DNA of 17,633 nucleotides from UBA9676 sp036522155 (GTDB lineage: Bacteria > Actinomycetota > Actinomycetes > Streptosporangiales > Streptosporangiaceae), in assembly GCA_036522155.1 (NCBI GenBank), contig DATDGI010000423.1, forward strand, positions 1-17,633, written 5' to 3'. The notes under the pieces are model-generated. The model ran no database searches and had not been told where the DNA came from. It saw nothing but the letters and a program-made list of their open reading frames with translations. This document shows positions 1 to 7,905 of the stretch, piece after piece (the stretch's first letter is position 1; every line of letters begins with the position of its first letter). Made by a program: the position numbers and the translations under genes.

Positions 1-1
1 C

Positions 2-250
2 AGCACGGCCGCCGGCAGCCCGGCACCGGGGAGCGCGGCACCGGGGAGCGCGGCACCGGGGAGACCGGCGCCGGAGAGCCCGGCGCCGGGGAGCCCGGTG
101 CCCGCCCCCGGCCGCCCGGCGCCAGCCCCTGGCCGGCCAGCAGCCGCACCCCCGGCCCGCGAGGGGCCGCCGTCGCCCGGCGGCGTGACCGGGTCCCGGG
201 CCGGGTCCACCCGCCGGCACCGCATCCGCCGCCGCCGGAACCGCGGTTAG
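2..250 (+). CDS. 3' end of an unidentified Pro/Ala-rich protein with a basic C-terminus (partial)
   Basis: An open frame enters from the left edge and ends at a TAG at 248-250, giving 82 visible residues. The first part is low complexity, with a five-residue repeat of the type SPAPG/SAAPG, followed by a Pro/Ala stretch. It ends in a strongly basic tail rich in Arg (residues RRHRIRRRRNRG). No domain is visible. Basic, disordered tails of this kind occur on actinobacterial RNA-binding proteins such as DEAD-box helicases, but that is only a guess. The frame is convergent with rpiB, with 8 nt between the stops. GC is so high here that an accidental open frame is possible; the in-frame 15-bp repeat and the coherent tail favour a real protein. 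Confidence 0.45.
   Translation, partial: STAAGSPAPGSAAPGSAAPGRPAPESPAPGSPVPAPGRPAPAPGRPAAAPPAREGPPSPGGVTGSRAGSTRRHRIRRRRNRG
17..106 (+). repeat. 15-bp tandem repeat, five units plus a diverged sixth
   Basis: Units of the form AGCSCGGCRCCGGGG begin at 17, 32, 47, 62 and 77, and a diverged unit begins at 92. Units two and three are identical. The period is a multiple of three, so the repeat encodes SPAPG, SAAPG, SAAPG, RPAPE, SPAPG, SPVPA in the partial gene, as expected for slippage expansion inside a disordered coding region. Confidence 0.8.
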
Positions 251-258
251 GGCGTGCC

Positions 259-729
259 CTAGCCGGGACGGGGCGGCAGGTCCCCGGTCACCTCGTAGCT
301 GGCGATCATGGCCAGCCGCCGCACATGCCGGGCCTCGCCGGAGAACTCCGTGGCCAGGAACACCTGGGTCAGGGCGATCGCGTCGGCGAGGGGGTGCATC
401 CTGGCTCCCAGGCTGAGCACATTGGCGTCGTTGTGCAGCCGGGCCAGCTGGGCCGTCTCCTCGCTCCAGGCCAGGGCGGCCCGGATCCCGGTGATCTTGT
501 TGGCCGCGATCTGCTCCCCGTTGCCCGACCCGCCGATCACGATGCCGAGGCTGCCGGGGTCGGCCGCGACCGCGGCCGCCGCCGCCATGACGTACGGCGG
601 ATAGTCGTCATCGGCGTGGTAGGACGACGGGCCGCAGTCGGTCACCTGATGCCCGGCCGAGGCCAGCACGTTGACGAGGACCGATTTCAGCTCGAAGCCG
701 GCGTGATCTGATCCAAGGTAGACGCGCAC
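259..729 (-). CDS. rpiB: Ribose-5-phosphate isomerase B (RpiB/LacA family)
   Basis: This 156-residue cytosolic enzyme is predicted to interconvert ribose 5-phosphate and ribulose 5-phosphate in the non-oxidative pentose phosphate pathway. The N-terminal GSDHAGFELK (D8, H9) and the GGSGNGEQIAANK loop (residues 66-78) are family signatures. The loop has Ser (S68) in place of the Cys of E. coli-type RpiB, and E72 matches the catalytic Glu of the mycobacterial type. HNDANVLSLGAR (99-110) is the conserved phosphate/sugar-binding helix start. The start is GTG at 727-729, placing the conserved beta-strand right at the N-terminus; no strong ribosome binding site is visible. It lies 38 nt after the stop of the nitroreductase-like gene on the same strand, so the two are probably co-transcribed. 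Confidence 0.95.
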   Translation of the reverse strand: MRVYLGSDHAGFELKSVLVNVLASAGHQVTDCGPSSYHADDDYPPYVMAAAAAVAADPGSLGIVIGGSGNGEQIAANKITGIRAALAWSEETAQLARLHNDANVLSLGARMHPLADAIALTQVFLATEFSGEARHVRRLAMIASYEVTGDLPPRPG

Positions 730-767
730 GGGCGCCAGTCTGTCAGACAGCGCCGGTGGCGCCGGCG

Positions 768-1385
768 TCAGTCGAAGACCGGGCTCCGGGTGCGGCTGCG
801 CTTCAGCTCGAAGAAGCCGTCGGTGCCGGTGACCAGCATCACCCCGTCCCAGAGCCGCCCGGCCGCCTCGCCACGCGGAATGGGCGAGACCACCGGCCCG
901 AAGATCGACGCGCCGTTCACCGAGATCACGGGGGTGCCGACATCGTTGCCGACCAGGTCGATGCCCGCGTGGTGGGACGCCCGCACCGCGTCGTCGTACT
1001 CGGCGCTGTCCATGGCGTCCGCCAGCGCGGCGGGCAGGCCCACCTCGGCCAGCGCGGACTCGATGGTGGACCGGTTACGATCGTCTTTATCGTGGTGGAA
1101 CCTGGTGCCGATGGCGGTGTAGAGCGGGCCGAGGATCTCCGGCCCCCGCTCCTGCTCGGCCGCGATGCAGACGCGGACCGGGCCCCAGGCGGTGGCCAGG
1201 AACTGCCGGTACCGATCGGACAGGTCGTCTTTTCCCTCGTTCAGCACGGCCAGGCTCATCACATGCCAGCGCGGCTGCACCGGCCGCACCGTGGTCACCT
1301 CGTGTACCCAGCGCGAGGTGATCCAGGCCCACGGGCACAGCGGGTCAAACCAGAAATCGACGCTGGTCAGCTCCTGTTCGGGCAC
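768..1385 (-). CDS. DsbA-like mycothiol-dependent nitroreductase homologue (Rv2466c family)
   Basis: This 205-residue protein has a thioredoxin fold of the DsbA/FrnE type. From memory it aligns over its whole length with M. tuberculosis Rv2466c, a mycothiol-dependent reductase: FWFDPLCPW near the N-terminus, HVMSLAVLNE, AWGPVRV, SHHAGID, DVGTP with the cis-Pro loop, IFGPVVSPIPRGEEAG-like text, and FFELKRSRT at the end. The active site reads C17-P-W-A20, so the second Cys of the CPWC motif is replaced by Ala, leaving only a monothiol mechanism. The GTG start at 1383-1385 is fixed by a strong ribosome binding site (GGAGGAGG, read on the minus strand just upstream). The neighbours rpiB and pepN repeat the mycobacterial gene order. 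The physiological substrate is not known from the sequence. Confidence 0.9.
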   Translation of the reverse strand: MPEQELTSVDFWFDPLCPWAWITSRWVHEVTTVRPVQPRWHVMSLAVLNEGKDDLSDRYRQFLATAWGPVRVCIAAEQERGPEILGPLYTAIGTRFHHDKDDRNRSTIESALAEVGLPAALADAMDSAEYDDAVRASHHAGIDLVGNDVGTPVISVNGASIFGPVVSPIPRGEAAGRLWDGVMLVTGTDGFFELKRSRTRSPVFD

Positions 1386-1472
1386 GTCCTCCTCCTTCGG
1401 TTAGATCAGCGGGGGAAAGGACCACACCCCGGGCGAGTCACGGCCAGCCACGGGCACCGCGGCCCGCCGCCG

Positions 1473-1503
1473 CCGTTGCCTGCAACCGGGCCGCGGGCAA
1501 CGG
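1473..1503. promoter_or_regulatory. 8-bp perfect inverted repeat in the divergent nitroreductase-pepN spacer
   Basis: CCGTTGCC (1473-1480) is perfectly repeated inverted as GGCAACGG (1496-1503), separated by 15 nt. It sits in the 196-nt spacer (1386-1581) between two divergent genes, where promoters for both must lie, so it may be an operator. It could also be a chance hairpin in GC-rich DNA. I see no convincing -35/-10 pair in this spacer. Confidence 0.35.
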
Positions 1504-1581
1504 CATTCCGGCCGGCGTGGCAGGATTTCGGGACGGCTACACGCGGCGACCCCGCGCCGGATCAGAGAGGACGAGAGCGAC

Positions 1582-4110
1582 GTGACGAGCAACCTCACCC
1601 GTGACGAGGCCCACGACCGGGCCCAGCTTCTGCAGGTCACGTCCTACCAGGTGGAACTGGATGTCACCGGCGGCGAGCAAGCCTTTTCCTCGGTGAGCAC
1701 GGTGCGCTTCCGCTGTGCCCGGCCAGGCACGGCCAGCTTCATCGACCTGACCGCCCCGGCGGTGACCGAGGTCGTGCTCAACGGCGAACCGCTCCCGCTG
1801 GCCGCCTTCGACGGCGACCGGATCGCGCTGGACGGGCTGGCGGCCGAGAACGAGCTGCGGGTGTCGGCGCGGTGTGCGTACTCCCGCAGCGGCGAGGGCA
1901 TGCACTGGTTCACCGACCCGGCGGACGGCGGCACGTACCTCTACACCGACCTGGAGACGTTCGACGCTCACCGGGTCTACGCCTGCTTCGACCAGCCCGA
2001 CCTGAAGGCCAGCTTCGAGCTGACCGTCATCACCCCGGATGGCTGGCTGGCGGTTTCCAACATGGCGCCGGATGTGGCCGGGGAGCCCACCGGGGACGGC
2101 GCCGCCCGGTGGCACTTCCCGCCGTCGCCGGTGATGTCGACCTACATCACCGCCGCCGCGGCCGGGCCGTACCACGTGGTCCGCTCGGAGCACGACGGCA
2201 TCCCGCTCGGCATCTTCTGCCGCCAGTCGCTGGCCCGGTACCTGGATCCGGACGAGATCTTCGAGGTGACCCGGCAGGGGTTCGACTACTTCCACCGGCA
2301 GTTCGGGGTCCGCTACCAGTTCGGCAAGTACGACCAGCTGTTCGTTCCCGAGTTCAAGGCGGGCGCGATGGAGAACGCCGGCTGCGTGACGTTCCTTGAG
2401 GACTACATCTTCCGGTCCCGGGTCACCGGCTTCGCCCGCGAGGCCCGGGCCGAGACGATCCTGCACGAGATGGCGCACATGTGGTTCGGCGATCTGGTCA
2501 CCATGCGCTGGTGGGACGACCTGTGGCTGAACGAGTCGTTCGCCACCTGGGCGGGCACCCTGGCCCAGGCCGAGGCCACCCGCTGGCCCACCGCCTGGAC
2601 CACGTTCGCGCAGCTGCACAAGGCCTGGGCGTACCGGCAGGATCAGCTGCCCTCCACCCACCCGATCGCCGCCGACATCCCCGACATCGAGGCGGTCGAG
2701 GTCAACTTCGACGGCATCACCTACGCCAAGGGCGCGGCCGTGCTCAAGCAGCTGGTCGCCTACGTCGGTCTCGGCCACTTCCTGGCCGGCCTGGGCGAGT
2801 ACTTTGCCCGGCACGCCTGGTCCAACGCCACCCTGGCCGACCTGCTGGCGCCGGTGGCGGCCACCTCCGGCCGGAATCTGGCCGACTGGTCCAAACAGTG
2901 GCTGGAAACGGCCGGGGTGAACACGCTGCGCCCCGGCTACGCCCTCGACAGCCAGGGCCGGTTCACCGAGTTCGTGGTGCAGCAGGAGGCGCCCGCGTCC
3001 CACCCGGTGCTGCGCGACCACCGGATCGCGATCGGCCTCTATGACCAGACCCCGGCCGGGCTGGTGCGGCGGCTGCGGGTGGAGACCGACGTCACCGGCG
3101 AGCGCACGGTCGTCGGCGAGCTGGCCGGCCAGAGCCGCCCCGACCTGGTGCTGGTGAACGACGACGACCTCAGCTACGCCAAGATCCGGCTCGACGAGCA
3201 CTCGCTCGGCACCCTGGTCACCAGCATCGGTAGTTTCACCGAATCGCTGCCGGCCGCGCTGTGCTGGGCCGCGGCCTGGGACATGTGCCGGGACGCCGAA
3301 CTGGCCGCCCGCGACTACCTGCGGCTGGTGCTGACCGGCGTGGGGTCGGTCACCGACATCTCGGTCGCGCAGACGCTGCTGCGCCAGGCCGGTTCAGCCC
3401 TGCGCCGCTACACCGACCCCGCCTGGCGCCCAGCCGGCCTGGACCTGGTGGCCAGCGGGCTGCGGGAACTGCTCGCGCAGGCCGGCCCCGGCTCGGACAG
3501 CCAGCTCGCCTACGCCCAGGCCCTGGCCGGGTTGGCCACCTCCCCCGGCGATCTGGCGCTGCTGGCCGGTCTGCTCGACGGCAGCCGCCCGATCGACGGG
3601 CTGGCCGTCGACACTGAGCTCCGCTGGCGGCTGCTGCGGCGGCTGGTCAGCCGGGGCGCGGCCGGGCCCGGCGAGATCGAGGCGGAACTGCGGCGGGACG
3701 CCACCGACGCGGGCGAGCGGCACGCGGCCACCTGCCGGGCCGCGATCCCCGACCCGGCCGCCAAGGAGGCGTCCTGGCAGCGGATCGTGGGCGGCACCCT
3801 GCCCAACGCCGTGTTCCGGGCCGAGCTTGACGGTTTCGCCGACTTCGACCAGCCGCAGCTGCTGGCCCCGTACCAGCAGCGGTACTTCGAGGTGGTCGGT
3901 GACATCTGGCGGGACTGGGGCTCGGACATGGCCCAGTGGTTCGTGGCCAACGCCTACCCGATGACCGACAGCCAGGCGCTGATCGAGGCGACCGACGAAC
4001 TGATCGACCGGACCAGCCCGCCGCCGGCCCTGCACCGGCTGCTTATGGAGGGCCGGGACGGGGTGGAGCGGGCGCTGCGCTGCCTGCCACGCGACCGCCT
4101 GGCTGGCTGA
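1582..4110 (+). CDS. pepN: Aminopeptidase N (M1 family zinc metallopeptidase)
   Basis: This 842-residue cytosolic protein should remove N-terminal residues from peptides during protein turnover. The exopeptidase motif GAMEN is at residues 261-265. The zinc site is H295-E296-x-x-H299 with E318 (in WLNESFATW) as third ligand, and Y381 is in the position of the transition-state tyrosine. Residues 1 to about 200 are the N-terminal beta domain, about 225-440 the catalytic domain, and the rest the helical ERAP1-like C-terminal domain. The length is normal for actinobacterial PepN. The start is GTG at 1582, with a purine-rich AGAGAGGACGAGAG upstream as ribosome binding site. It is divergent from the nitroreductase gene, and its last 68 nt overlap the end of malQ on the other strand. 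Confidence 0.97.
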   Translation: MTSNLTRDEAHDRAQLLQVTSYQVELDVTGGEQAFSSVSTVRFRCARPGTASFIDLTAPAVTEVVLNGEPLPLAAFDGDRIALDGLAAENELRVSARCAYSRSGEGMHWFTDPADGGTYLYTDLETFDAHRVYACFDQPDLKASFELTVITPDGWLAVSNMAPDVAGEPTGDGAARWHFPPSPVMSTYITAAAAGPYHVVRSEHDGIPLGIFCRQSLARYLDPDEIFEVTRQGFDYFHRQFGVRYQFGKYDQLFVPEFKAGAMENAGCVTFLEDYIFRSRVTGFAREARAETILHEMAHMWFGDLVTMRWWDDLWLNESFATWAGTLAQAEATRWPTAWTTFAQLHKAWAYRQDQLPSTHPIAADIPDIEAVEVNFDGITYAKGAAVLKQLVAYVGLGHFLAGLGEYFARHAWSNATLADLLAPVAATSGRNLADWSKQWLETAGVNTLRPGYALDSQGRFTEFVVQQEAPASHPVLRDHRIAIGLYDQTPAGLVRRLRVETDVTGERTVVGELAGQSRPDLVLVNDDDLSYAKIRLDEHSLGTLVTSIGSFTESLPAALCWAAAWDMCRDAELAARDYLRLVLTGVGSVTDISVAQTLLRQAGSALRRYTDPAWRPAGLDLVASGLRELLAQAGPGSDSQLAYAQALAGLATSPGDLALLAGLLDGSRPIDGLAVDTELRWRLLRRLVSRGAAGPGEIEAELRRDATDAGERHAATCRAAIPDPAAKEASWQRIVGGTLPNAVFRAELDGFADFDQPQLLAPYQQRYFEVVGDIWRDWGSDMAQWFVANAYPMTDSQALIEATDELIDRTSPPPALHRLLMEGRDGVERALRCLPRDRLAG

Positions 4111-5911
4111 CCGCCGCCGCGACGGCCCGCACCCCGGGGGGCGCGGCCAGGTCTTCCAGCAGGACCGGCCGCCCGTCGCCGTCGGCCAGCGGGATCTGCC
4201 AGTTCGGGTACTCGGTGATGGTGCCTGGCATGTTCTGCGGGCGGCGCTCGCCCACCGCGTCGGCCAGCGACACCCCGATCAGCAGCGCCGGGGTGCGGGC
4301 CAGGTAGGCGTAGAGCGCGACGGTGAGGCGCGCCGGGTCCAGCGGTTCCCCGGGCGCGATCAGCCCCTGGCCCGCCAGGGCCGCCCGCCACGCGTCCAGT
4401 GCGGTGGCGGCGGCAGCCCGTTCGGCATCCAGGTCGTGGGTAAGGAGCCCGAGACGGGCCCGCAGGGTCACCTGCTCGCCGGTGGCGAACGCGGCCACCG
4501 GCGGGATGTCATGGGTGCCGACCGTGGCCAGGCAGCAGCGGCGCCACCGCCCCGGCGGCCGCGGCCGGCCGTCGCGGCCGCGCTCGAACCAGAGCATCGA
4601 GGTGCCAAGCACCCCCCGGGCGGCCAGGTAGCCGCGGACCCAGTCCTCGACCGTGCCCAGGTCCTCGCCGATCGCCAGCGCCCCGGCCCGGGCCGCCTCA
4701 CCGGCCAGCACGCCGGTCATGGCCTCGTGCGGGTAGCGGACGTAGGTGCCCTGGTCCGGCGTCATCCCGGCGGGCACCCACCAGAGCCGGAACAGCCCAA
4801 GCGCGTGGTCGGCCCGCAGCCCGCCGGAGTGCCGGAAGGCGGCCCTGATCAGCCCGGCCAGCGGCTGGTACCCGGCCGCCGCCAGCCGGCCCGGGTGCCA
4901 GGGCGGCTGCCCCCAGTCCTGGCCGCGCTGGTTGAACTCGTCCGGCGGCGCGCCCACGCTCACCGCCGGGACCAGCACCCCGGCATTCGCCCAGGCGTCC
5001 GCCCCGCCCGGGTGCGCGCCCACCGCCAGGTCGGCGACCACCCCGATCCGCATGCCCGCCGCGCGGGCCGCGGCCTGCGCCGCCGCCCGCTGGGCGTCGG
5101 CGAGCCACTGCAGCCAGGCGTGAAACCGCGCCCGGCCGCGGAACCGCCCCCCGTCATCGGGCCAGCGCGCCGGGCTGGACCGGACCGCGGGCGGCCACGT
5201 CCGCCAGTCCGGTCCGTGCGACTCGGCCAGCGCGCACCAGGCCGCCCAGGCCGTAAGCGGCTCGCCCCCGGCGACCAGGAACTTCTCGAATCCGGTCCGG
5301 CGCTCGGCGGGCAGCGGGCAGGCGTAGATGAGCTCCAGGGCGGTGAGCTTGGCGCGCCAGACCGCGTCCCGGTCGATGAGTGCGCCGCGGGCGCTGGCCG
5401 CGCGCAGCGGGGCGGCCAGTTCCCCGATCCGCTGCCGCTGCTCCGCGGGCAGCCGGGCGTACTCGGGGATGTCCTCGATCCGCAGGTAGAGCGGGCTGGT
5501 GAAGCGGCGGCTCATCGGCAGGTAGGGGGACGGGCTCACCGGTGGGACCGGCTCGGCCGCGTGCAGCGGGTTGATGAGCACGAAGTCTGCGCCCAGCTCG
5601 CGGCCGCTCCAGCTGGCCAGGTCGGCCAGGTCGTGCAGGTCGCCGTGGCCCCAGCAGCAGCGGGAGCGCAGCGAGTACAGCTGAACGGTGAACCCCCAGC
5701 AGCGGCCCGGCGGGGCCGGCGCGGGCGTCGTCCGCGCGATGGCGAGCGGCCCGGTGCGCGGGGTGCCCGGCAGGCCGGGCATCGGCGTGGCCAGGGCGGC
5801 GAGCACGGCCTTCAGGGTCTGGTCGGCCACCTCGACCCGGCGGCCGCGCCAGTCCCGGTAGGACGTCGCCACGCCCTGTGCCTGCGCCTCGCGCCGCAAC
5901 CGGTCGCTCAC
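4043..5911 (-). CDS. malQ: 4-alpha-glucanotransferase (amylomaltase, GH77), short N-terminal form
   Basis: This 622-residue cytosolic enzyme transfers alpha-1,4-glucan segments in maltodextrin/glycogen metabolism. GH77 signatures are clear: GFTVQLYSLRS, INPLHA, SPYLP-MSRRF, GQDWGQPPW, the nucleophile D368 in LRADH, the acid/base E416 in GEDLG, and D468 in GTHDIPP. The end contains NMPGT-TEYPNW, the conserved C-terminal element. The first 42 residues match the usual actinobacterial N-terminal helical segment, but only about 28 Pro-rich residues separate it from the catalytic barrel, where M. tuberculosis MalQ (724 aa, from memory) has a beta-sandwich of about 130 residues. The start is GTG at 5909-5911 with GGCGGG close upstream. 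The reading frame runs 68 nt into the 3' end of pepN and stops at TAA. Confidence 0.93.
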   Translation of the reverse strand: MSDRLRREAQAQGVATSYRDWRGRRVEVADQTLKAVLAALATPMPGLPGTPRTGPLAIARTTPAPAPPGRCWGFTVQLYSLRSRCCWGHGDLHDLADLASWSGRELGADFVLINPLHAAEPVPPVSPSPYLPMSRRFTSPLYLRIEDIPEYARLPAEQRQRIGELAAPLRAASARGALIDRDAVWRAKLTALELIYACPLPAERRTGFEKFLVAGGEPLTAWAAWCALAESHGPDWRTWPPAVRSSPARWPDDGGRFRGRARFHAWLQWLADAQRAAAQAAARAAGMRIGVVADLAVGAHPGGADAWANAGVLVPAVSVGAPPDEFNQRGQDWGQPPWHPGRLAAAGYQPLAGLIRAAFRHSGGLRADHALGLFRLWWVPAGMTPDQGTYVRYPHEAMTGVLAGEAARAGALAIGEDLGTVEDWVRGYLAARGVLGTSMLWFERGRDGRPRPPGRWRRCCLATVGTHDIPPVAAFATGEQVTLRARLGLLTHDLDAERAAAATALDAWRAALAGQGLIAPGEPLDPARLTVALYAYLARTPALLIGVSLADAVGERRPQNMPGTITEYPNWQIPLADGDGRPVLLEDLAAPPGVRAVAAAVSQPGGRVAGSAAPAPPRPGPP

Positions 5912-5935
5912 CCCGCCATGATCCCGCCTGGCCGG

Positions 5936-5962
5936 GAGCCGGCGCGGGCCGGCGCCCGGCTC
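5936..5962 (-). terminator. GC-rich hairpin after the FG-GAP gene
   Basis: GAGCCGGCGC (5936-5945) pairs with GCGCCCGGCTC (5952-5962) with one bulged base and a 6-nt loop. It lies 15 nt beyond the stop of the FG-GAP gene and before the malQ start on the same strand. There is no T-tract, as is usual for actinobacterial terminators. Alternatively it is a hairpin in the malQ leader. Confidence 0.4.
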
Positions 5963-5977
5963 ACCCGCGCGAGCCGG

Positions 5978-7207
5978 TCAGGGGGTGAAGATGTAGGCCG
6001 CCCCGATATCCCCCAAGGTGCCCCAGGCACCACCGACGCCGATGTTGTCATCGACCGCCACCGACTGGCCGAAGTAGTCAGTACCGGGCGAGGCGGCCGG
6101 GTCGGCCACGGTGGCGGTCGGGTTGGCCGGCCAGCCGGAGGAGCCCCGGAGGTAGGTGTAAACCGCACCGTTGGAGGAATTGACCCCCACAGCGCCCACG
6201 AGAGCCGTGCCGCCGTCGATCCCCACGGATGTGCCGAATTGGTCGCTGGGCCCAGAACCCGGGTCGGCCAGAGTGGTGGTCGGGCTGGCCGACCACCCAC
6301 CGGTTCCCTTGACGTAGACATAGACGGCACCGGCGACCCCATTCGCGAACGGGGCGCCCACCAGAGTGGTCTGATCGGCGGTCGCCACCGTGGAGCCGAA
6401 GTTGTCGCCAGATCCACCCGGGTCGGCCAGGGTGGTGGTCTGGCTAGTGGGCCAGCCGTGGGTCCCCTTCACGTAGATGTAGGCCGCATTGCCGTTGTAG
6501 GCACCCACGACGAGGGCGTTCCCCGAGATCGACACCGAGGCACCGAAGAGGTCAGAGGCCGTGGCAGCCGGGTCGCCCAGGGTGGTGGTCGGCTTTTTCG
6601 GCCACCCGTGGCGGCCCTTCACATAGATGTAGGCCTGGCCGCCAGGATTGGGGCCGTTCCAGGCACCCACGACTGCGGTGTTCCCCGACACCGACGCCGC
6701 GGCGCCGAAGAGGTCACCGGATGTCGCCGCCGGGTCGGCCAGGGTGACCGTCGGCTTTTTCGGCCAGCCGTGGTCGCCCTTCACGTATATGTACGCCGCG
6801 CCCTGGCTGCCGTTGGCGCCGTAGGCGCCCACCACGATCGTGTCCCCGCTTACCGATACGGCCTGGCCGAAGATGTCGCTGTTGGAGTTTCCAGGATCGG
6901 GCAGGGTGACGGTCGGGCTCGTTGGCCAGCCGTGGCGGCCCTTCAGGTAGATGTAGACAGCGCCGTGCGCGAGGTTCGTGCCCTCGGCGCCAACGACGGC
7001 CGTGCTGTCGTCGACCGACACGGCACTGATGCTGAAGTCGTCAGAAGGCGACCCGCCCGGGTCGTTCAGGGTGGCCAGCACATGGCCGTGAGCGGCCGCG
7101 GGCGCTGGCCCGCCCGCGCCCACCGCGGCGGCGGCGACCGGGCCGCTGGCGACGGCGGCCCCGAAGGCCAGCACGGCCGAGGCGGCAGCCATGGGGAAAC
7201 GGCGCAT
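5978..7207 (-). CDS. Secreted FG-GAP repeat protein, predicted seven-bladed beta-propeller
   Basis: This 409-residue protein begins with a signal peptide (MRRF, then an Ala-rich hydrophobic stretch to about residue 40, APAAAH). Seven repeats of about 52 residues fill the rest, to the last residue. Each has the pattern TLxDP, a linker, D-x-FG, V-S-V-S-G-x-T-x-VVGA, then G-A-x-YIYVKG-x-HGWP. This resembles the FG-GAP/integrin-alpha repeat. There is no LPXTG motif or C-terminal membrane helix, so it is probably released or loosely bound outside the cell. I chose the ATG at 7205-7207 because it has a good ribosome binding site (GGAGGGG) and starts the signal peptide; the frame is open 32 codons further upstream. 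No binding partner can be named. Neighbours are unrelated, and I see no convincing promoter in 7208-7383. Confidence 0.88.
   Translation of the reverse strand: MRRFPMAAASAVLAFGAAVASGPVAAAAVGAGGPAPAAAHGHVLATLNDPGGSPSDDFSISAVSVDDSTAVVGAEGTNLAHGAVYIYLKGRHGWPTSPTVTLPDPGNSNSDIFGQAVSVSGDTIVVGAYGANGSQGAAYIYVKGDHGWPKKPTVTLADPAATSGDLFGAAASVSGNTAVVGAWNGPNPGGQAYIYVKGRHGWPKKPTTTLGDPAATASDLFGASVSISGNALVVGAYNGNAAYIYVKGTHGWPTSQTTTLADPGGSGDNFGSTVATADQTTLVGAPFANGVAGAVYVYVKGTGGWSASPTTTLADPGSGPSDQFGTSVGIDGGTALVGAVGVNSSNGAVYTYLRGSSGWPANPTATVADPAASPGTDYFGQSVAVDDNIGVGGAWGTLGDIGAAYIFTP
6588..6766 (-). repeat. Near-identical propeller units at DNA level (17-nt identical blocks 162 bp apart)
   Basis: The block 6588-6604 is repeated exactly at 6750-6766, one 54-codon repeat unit away. 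The neighbouring sequence also stays similar (the codons for GHGWP and YIYVKG). This suggests recent internal duplication of blades two to four of the FG-GAP protein, while the outer units have diverged more. Confidence 0.7.
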
Positions 7208-7383
7208 CTGCCCCTCCGATCCCCGGGCGGGCATACCCCACCCGGCAGATCCTGCGACGCACGGCCTGCGGTATGTCCCGGAGTGCCGCCTTCGCGATGG
7301 CACGGAACTTAGCGGATACCACCGGGTTGCATGTGACTTATGACGACAAATTGACAGCCGCTAGCCGGTGAATTGGAAGTGCG

Positions 7384-7878
7384 TCAGCGCAGGCCAGGGG
7401 CCAGTGCGCGGCCGAGCCAGAGGCCGGCCATCGCCTGGATCGCCGCCACCAGCAGGGTCACCACTATCGCCACCGGCGCGTGCGGGGGCAGGCCCGCCAG
7501 CGCCGCGATCTCCCGGGCCACCGCTCCCTCCGGCAGGTGGTGCAGGACCAGCCACCACAGGGCCGCGCCCCAGCCCGCCGCGCCGAGCAGTATCACGGCG
7601 GGCAGGGTCACCCGCAGCCGCCAGCGCCCGGCGCGGGCGGCGATCCCGGCCGCCAGGCCAGCCAGGAACGGCACGAACCACAGGCCAAGCAGCGCCGCCA
7701 CGGCCACCACCGCCACCCCGGCCAGCCAGGCCAGCAGCCACAGCCACAGCGATCCCCGGTGATGGGTCGTCCAGGCGGGGTAGTGCGGGGCCGGCGGCGG
7801 CGCGGGGGCAGGCGGCGGCGCCCCCAGCCGCCCCAGCCGGTACGACCCCCGCTTCCCCAGCCTCCGCAGCTCAGCCAT
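7384..7878 (-). CDS. Small integral membrane protein of unknown function
   Basis: I do not recognise this 164-residue protein. A basic N-terminus (MAELRRLGKRGSYRLGRLG) is followed by a Pro/Ala stretch (residues 20-35), then about four hydrophobic helices: roughly 44-61, 64-83, 91-114 and 132-155. The Arg-rich ARAGRWRLR loop between the second and third helices suggests a cytoplasmic loop under the positive-inside rule. It starts at ATG 7876-7878 with a clear GGAGGT 8 nt upstream. It lies 90 nt downstream of the penicillin acylase gene on the same strand, but a strong hairpin separates them, so shared transcription is uncertain. Trp and Leu content is high and no catalytic motif is visible. 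Confidence 0.75.
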   Translation of the reverse strand: MAELRRLGKRGSYRLGRLGAPPPAPAPPPAPHYPAWTTHHRGSLWLWLLAWLAGVAVVAVAALLGLWFVPFLAGLAAGIAARAGRWRLRVTLPAVILLGAAGWGAALWWLVLHHLPEGAVAREIAALAGLPPHAPVAIVVTLLVAAIQAMAGLWLGRALAPGLR

Positions 7879-7886
7879 GCCCCGCC

Positions 7887-7892
7887 ACCTCC
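7887..7892 (-). promoter_or_regulatory. Ribosome binding site of the small membrane protein
   Basis: GGAGGT on the minus strand, 8 nt before the ATG at 7878. It decides the start of the gene and is among the best ribosome binding sites in the window. Confidence 0.75.
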
Positions 7893-7905
7893 GGCCGGAG
7901 ACAAC

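Noticed and set aside
740..750. CTGTCAGACAG palindrome between the nitroreductase-like gene and rpiB
   Set aside because: The arms are short, it lies in a 38-nt gap inside a probable operon, and there is no compositional contrast; probably chance or a minor mRNA hairpin.
1537..3201. Long minus-strand open frame (about 550 codons) opposite pepN
   Set aside because: It is antisense to a certain gene, has a Gly/Arg/Val/His-rich composition without any domain, and arises because stops are rare in GC-rich DNA.
4436..7312. Very long plus-strand open frame (about 950 codons) opposite malQ and the FG-GAP gene
   Set aside because: It spans two well-supported genes and their spacer on the other strand. 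Its repeats merely mirror the FG-GAP repeats.
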